Positions 60,435 through 64,000 of a stretch of 64,000 nucleotides of DNA are shown here, one piece after another; the first letter of the stretch is position 1, and each line of letters begins with the position of its first letter. Location of the stretch: contig NZ_NMZM01000005.1 of the NCBI RefSeq assembly GCF_002751875.1, positions 62,001-126,000 on the forward strand, in the 5' to 3' direction. A program made the position numbers and the translations under genes. The stretch comes from Oceaniglobus indicus (GTDB taxonomy: Bacteria > Pseudomonadota > Alphaproteobacteria > Rhodobacterales > Rhodobacteraceae). The notes below the pieces were generated by a model. That model made no database searches. It was not told the origin of the DNA and saw nothing but the letters and a program-made list of their open reading frames with translations.

Positions 60435-61697
60435 ATGAACAGCACCGCAGCAGCCGAAACCGACGCCGACCACGAGGCCGAGCCGATCCTGGCCTGCACG
60501 ATCTGTCGCGACGTTCAGGATTTCGACCTTCTGATCGAGGACATGGAAGCCGAGTTGGGCGAACGGTGGGGCGATCTGTCCTTTGCCGACGCCACGGTTT
60601 TCCTGGCCCAGCCCGAAGCGTCGTCGATGGAGTTCATTGCGATCGCCATCGACGAAGAGGACGAGGCGAACGTCGGCACCATTGCCGATCTGATCACCGC
60701 AGCCGTCAAGCGCGACATCAAGGTCCTGGTGATCGCCGAGGAAATCAGCCCGATGGTGCTGCATCAGCTTCTCAAGCTGGGCGCGAAGGAGTTTGTCCCC
60801 TACCCGCTTCCGGAAGGTGCGCTTCACGACGCCATCGCCCGCATCCGCACCCCCGAACCGGTGCCTGAACCCGCCGCCCCGGCCGAAGTGACACCGCGCG
60901 CCGTGAAACCCGACGACGGGCGCGACGGCGTGGTCATACCCGTTCACGGCCTGTCGGGCGGTGTCGGCGCCACGACCTTCGCGGTCAATCTGGGGTGGGA
61001 ACTGGCGACGATGTCGAAAGACGACGCACCGCGCGTCTGTATCCTGGATCTCGACCTTCAGTTCGGCGCGGTGGCCACCTATCTGGACCTGAACCGCCGC
61101 GAGGCGGTGTTCGAGATGCTGACAAACACCGAAACGATGGACAGCGAAAGCTTCATGCACGCGCTGCTGACGTTCAACGACAAGCTGCATGTCCTGACCG
61201 CACCGGCCGACATGCTGCCGCTGGACCTGATCACGCCGACGGATGTCGAACGGATCATCGAACTGGCCCGGCATAACTTCGATTACGTCATCATCGACAT
61301 GCCTTCGACGGTCGTGCACTGGACTGAAACCGTTCTGAACGCCGCGCACATCTATTTCCTGCTGCTCGAGATGGACATGCGGTCGGCGCAGAACGCCCTG
61401 CGGCTGATCCGGGCGCTGAAGGCCGAGGACCTGCCGGTGGAAAAGCTGCGCTATATCCTGAACCGGGCGCCGAAATTCACCGACCTGGCGGGCAAGAGCC
61501 GGGTCAAGCGACTGGCCGAGAACCTGGAGATCACGATCGAGGTGCAGCTGCCCGATGGCGGCGCACAGGTGGTGCAGGCATGCGACCACGGCCTGCCCCT
61601 GGCCGAGGTCGCCAAGAAGAACCCGCTGCGCCGCGAAATCCAGAAACTTGCAAAGTCGGCCCATGAGTTGAACCGCGCCGTCGCAGCCGGAAAGTAG
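60435..61697 (+). CDS. cpaE: Pilus assembly ATPase CpaE (TadZ)
   Basis: 420-residue MinD/ParA-type protein that localises the Tad machine. An N-terminal receiver-like domain lacks an obvious phospho-Asp pattern (VFLAQPEASSMEFIAIAIDE). From about 165 the P-loop domain starts VIPVHGLSGGVGATTFAVNLG (deviant Walker A GGVGATT; the usual signature Lys is not evident), then CILDLDLQFGAVATYLDL and VIIDMPS. ATG at 60435 follows AAGGGACCGAGG; an upstream ATG at 60417 is also in frame. 217 bases precede it. Confidence 0.93.
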   Translation: MNSTAAAETDADHEAEPILACTICRDVQDFDLLIEDMEAELGERWGDLSFADATVFLAQPEASSMEFIAIAIDEEDEANVGTIADLITAAVKRDIKVLVIAEEISPMVLHQLLKLGAKEFVPYPLPEGALHDAIARIRTPEPVPEPAAPAEVTPRAVKPDDGRDGVVIPVHGLSGGVGATTFAVNLGWELATMSKDDAPRVCILDLDLQFGAVATYLDLNRREAVFEMLTNTETMDSESFMHALLTFNDKLHVLTAPADMLPLDLITPTDVERIIELARHNFDYVIIDMPSTVVHWTETVLNAAHIYFLLLEMDMRSAQNALRLIRALKAEDLPVEKLRYILNRAPKFTDLAGKSRVKRLAENLEITIEVQLPDGGAQVVQACDHGLPLAEVAKKNPLRREIQKLAKSAHELNRAVAAGK

Positions 61698-61705
61698 AGG
61701 TCTAC

Positions 61706-63181
61706 ATGTTCGCCAGATACAAGAAGCAGGCCCAGGCACAGGCCGCCGCAGCCCAGGCGCCCAAGCCGCTGCAAGCGGTGGCCCAGGCCGCGGCGGTCAA
61801 GATGCCGGCCACGGCACCGCAAACCAAACAACTGCCGGCGTCGGTGCGCGCGAAACCCCAGAAGGTCGCCGCGGTCGTCGCCCCCGAGAACAAGGAAAAG
61901 AAGCGGCGCGAACGACTGGGCGAAATCAAGGTCGAGATGCACAGCCGCCTTCTGGACAACCTCAACCTCTCGGCCCTCGAAGCGGCCAGCGAATCCGATC
62001 TCAAGACCGAGATCATGGACATCACCAGCGAGGCACTGAACGAGATCGGCATCGTTCTGAACCGCGAAGAACGCCTGACGCTGAACCAGGAATTGTATGA
62101 CGAGGTCAAGGGCCTGGGCCCGCTCGAAGCGTTGCTGAAGGACGACGGCGTCAACGATATCCTGGTGAACGGCCCGCAACAGATCTTCGTGGAACGCGAC
62201 GGCAAGCTGACGCTGACCGACATCACGTTCAAGGACGAACGGCACCTGCTGCGGATCATCGACAAGATTGTGTCGGCGGTCGGCCGGCGGGTGGACGAAT
62301 CGAACCCCTATGTCGACGCCCGCCTGGCCGACGGCTCACGCTTCAACGCCATGGTTCCGCCCATCGCGGTCGACGGATCGCTGGTGTCGATCCGGAAATT
62401 CAAGAAGGAAAAGCTGGGCATCGACGATCTGGTCAGGTTCGGCGCTTTCTCGGACGAAATGGCGCTGTATCTGGAAGCCGCCGTTTCGACCCGCCTGAAC
62501 ATCATCGTGTCGGGCGGCACCGGCTCGGGCAAGACGACGACGCTGAACGCGCTGTCATCGTTCATCGACAACGACGAACGCATCCTGACGATCGAGGATA
62601 CGGCCGAACTGCAACTGCAACAGACCCACGTGGGCCGGATGGAAAGCCGCCCCGCCAACGTCGAGGGCAAGGGCGCCGTATCCCAGCGCGATTGCCTGAA
62701 GAACGCCCTGCGGATGCGCCCGGACCGGATCATCGTCGGCGAAACCCGGGGCGAGGAAGTCATCGACATGCTGCAGGCGATGAACACCGGCCACGACGGG
62801 TCGATGACGACGATCCACGCCAACAGCGCCCGTGACGGGGTTTCGCGTCTGGAAAACATGATCGCCATGGCCGGGATCGAAATGCCGCTGAAGGCCGTCC
62901 GGTCGCAGATTGCGTCGGCCGTGAACCTGATCGTTCAGGCTTCGCGCCTGCAGGACGGCAGCCGCCGCATGACATCCATCACCGAAATCACCGGCATGGA
63001 GGGCGACGTGATCTCGATGCAGGAGGTGTTCCGCTTTCAACGGGTGGGCCTGACGCCGGAAAACAAGATCCTGGGCCACTTCACCGCGACGGGCGTGCGG
63101 TCGCATTTTTCAGAGCGTTTCAAGATGTGGGGCATGGATCTGCCTGCGGAAATGTTCGAACCCTTCAATCCGGGACGCTGA
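61706..63181 (+). CDS. cpaF: Tad pilus ATPase CpaF (TadA)
   Basis: 491-residue secretion ATPase (GspE/VirB11 superfamily) that powers Flp pilus extension, and retraction in Caulobacter. An Ala/Gln/Lys-rich N-terminus (about 1-60) is followed by the N-domain (LYDEVKGLGPLEALLKDDGV; ILVNGPQQIFVERDG). The catalytic core has Walker A GGTGSGKTTTLNAL, the Asp box TIEDTAELQL, Walker B ALRMRPDRIIVGE and a His box (GHDGSMTTIHANSA). Nine bases after cpaE. Confidence 0.97.
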   Translation: MFARYKKQAQAQAAAAQAPKPLQAVAQAAAVKMPATAPQTKQLPASVRAKPQKVAAVVAPENKEKKRRERLGEIKVEMHSRLLDNLNLSALEAASESDLKTEIMDITSEALNEIGIVLNREERLTLNQELYDEVKGLGPLEALLKDDGVNDILVNGPQQIFVERDGKLTLTDITFKDERHLLRIIDKIVSAVGRRVDESNPYVDARLADGSRFNAMVPPIAVDGSLVSIRKFKKEKLGIDDLVRFGAFSDEMALYLEAAVSTRLNIIVSGGTGSGKTTTLNALSSFIDNDERILTIEDTAELQLQQTHVGRMESRPANVEGKGAVSQRDCLKNALRMRPDRIIVGETRGEEVIDMLQAMNTGHDGSMTTIHANSARDGVSRLENMIAMAGIEMPLKAVRSQIASAVNLIVQASRLQDGSRRMTSITEITGMEGDVISMQEVFRFQRVGLTPENKILGHFTATGVRSHFSERFKMWGMDLPAEMFEPFNPGR

Positions 63182-63184
63182 ACC

Positions 63185-64000
63185 ATGGTCATCAGTGCAG
63201 AACCGCTTATCTACGGGCTGATCTTCGTCGCCGTCCTGGTGCTGGTCGAAGGCATCTACCTGACCGTCTTCGGCAAGAGCATCAGCCTGAACAGCCGCGT
63301 CAACCGCCGGCTGGACATGCTGGAAAAGGGCAAGGGACGCGAACAGGTTCTGGAACAGCTCCGCAAGGAGATGGGCCAGCACATGAAAAGCCAGAAAATC
63401 CCGCTGTATTCGCTGCTGGCGAAAAAGGCGCAACTGGCCAACATCGCGTTTACCCCGGTTCAGATGATGGTGGTGATGGTCGTGCTGGGCGGCATCGCCT
63501 ATGTCGGCCTGACCCTTCAGACCTCGGCCAGCACGCCGATCCGCATCGCGGTGGCCGTGGCGATGGGCATCGGCGGCGTCTATGTCTGGGTCAACGGCAA
63601 GGCCAAGAAGCGCCTGGCCCTGATGGAAGAACAACTGCCCGATGCGGTCGAACTGATGGTCCGCTCGCTGCGGGTCGGCCACCCGTTCGGCGCGGCCGTG
63701 AACATCGTGGCGAAAGAGGTGCCCGATCCGCTGGGCACCGAAATGGGCGTGATCGCGGACGAAGCCGCCTATGGGCGCAACGTGGGCGATGCGCTGAAAT
63801 CCATGGCCGAACGGATGGACATGCAGGATCTGCGATTCCTGGCCGTCGCGGTCACGATCCAGCAGACATCGGGCGGCAACCTTGCCGAAATCCTCGACGG
63901 TCTGGCCAAGGTCATCCGCTCGCGGTTCAAGCTGTTCCGCCGGGTCAAGGCGATCACGGCCGAGGCGAAATGGTCGGGCATGTTCCTGTCGGTGTTCCCG
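63185..64000 (+). CDS. tadB: Tad inner-membrane platform protein TadB, 5' part
   Basis: Starts three bases after cpaF with ATG at 63185 and runs off the window end with 272 codons visible. Residues 8-28 form a membrane anchor; further helices lie at about 92-135 (TPVQMMVVMVVLGGIAYVGL and RIAVAVAMGIGGVYVW). The T2SSF domain follows: LPDAVELMVRSLRVGHPFG and TIQQTSGGNLAEILDGLAKVIR. It anchors CpaF at the membrane. tadC and later genes would follow outside. Confidence 0.94.
   Translation, partial: MVISAEPLIYGLIFVAVLVLVEGIYLTVFGKSISLNSRVNRRLDMLEKGKGREQVLEQLRKEMGQHMKSQKIPLYSLLAKKAQLANIAFTPVQMMVVMVVLGGIAYVGLTLQTSASTPIRIAVAVAMGIGGVYVWVNGKAKKRLALMEEQLPDAVELMVRSLRVGHPFGAAVNIVAKEVPDPLGTEMGVIADEAAYGRNVGDALKSMAERMDMQDLRFLAVAVTIQQTSGGNLAEILDGLAKVIRSRFKLFRRVKAITAEAKWSGMFLSVFP

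Noticed and set aside
1-64000. tRNA, rRNA, CRISPR arrays, IS elements and prophage
   Set aside because: I looked for tRNA-like CCA/TΨC (GGTTCGA) contexts, regular repeat-spacer arrays, transposase or integrase genes and saw none.

Overview
The window is GC-rich chromosomal DNA from an alphaproteobacterium, almost certainly a member of the Rhodobacterales (Roseobacter/Rhodobacter group). The evidence is GcrA, a ChvG/ChvI pair next to pckA with an incomplete PTS and a short HprK, the ethylmalonyl-CoA pathway dehydrogenase Mcd, a tandem set of peptide deformylases near fmt, a cob cluster with a CbiG-CobJ fusion, and a Tad/Flp pilus locus. No rRNA, tRNA, IS element or CRISPR array was seen.

Layout. 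1-5760: end of hrpB, a small unknown gene, argDF, an EamA exporter, an orphan ABC-2 permease and gcrA. 5771-11170 (minus): one regulatory operon chvI-chvG-hprK-rapZ-PTS IIA-HPr-acyltransferase, divergent from pckA (11515). 13240-16960: TauE/SafE exporter, Mcd, chorismate mutase, a YgiN-like monooxygenase and a META lipoprotein. 16958-26024 (minus): housekeeping superoperon folK-rpoZ-rsh-DUF2062-pdxJ-acpS-lepB-rnc-era-DUF1491-recO, interrupted between era and DUF1491 by an AT-richer patch with a small zinc-ribbon gene. 26123-30091: NYN protein, YqaA-like protein, ispH, DUF3429, rnhA, TRIC channel. 30184-34364: fmt and three deformylase-family genes, split by ridA and an AT-rich island with an unknown 263-aa gene. 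34458-36770: PatB aminotransferase and glutathionyl-hydroquinone reductase.

37061-43112 is a cobalamin operon (DUF6732, cbiX, cobH, cobL, cobI, cbiG-cobJ). It is followed by dprA, topA and an acetoacetate-type CoA transferase whose two subunit genes flank a blue-light (LOV) histidine kinase. 50354-54847 carries a flippase-like membrane protein, DprE1-like oxidase, DprE2-like reductase and a UbiA-family polyprenyl-phosphate phosphoribosyltransferase. This looks like a polyprenyl-phosphate D-arabinose (or related pentose) module. After a lytic transglycosylase, the window ends in the Tad locus: two identical Flp pilins, a third Flp-like gene, cpaB, cpaC, a lipoprotein, cpaE, cpaF and a truncated tadB.

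The observations most worth following are: the arabinose-lipid module beside the Flp pilin genes; the LOV kinase inside a CoA-transferase operon; a deformylase paralogue lacking catalytic residues; two AT-rich insertions in conserved operons; a 14-bp repeat with exact 20-bp period upstream of pckA; and a dispersed intergenic element (six copies) built around GAGTATTT and a downstream AAGAA.
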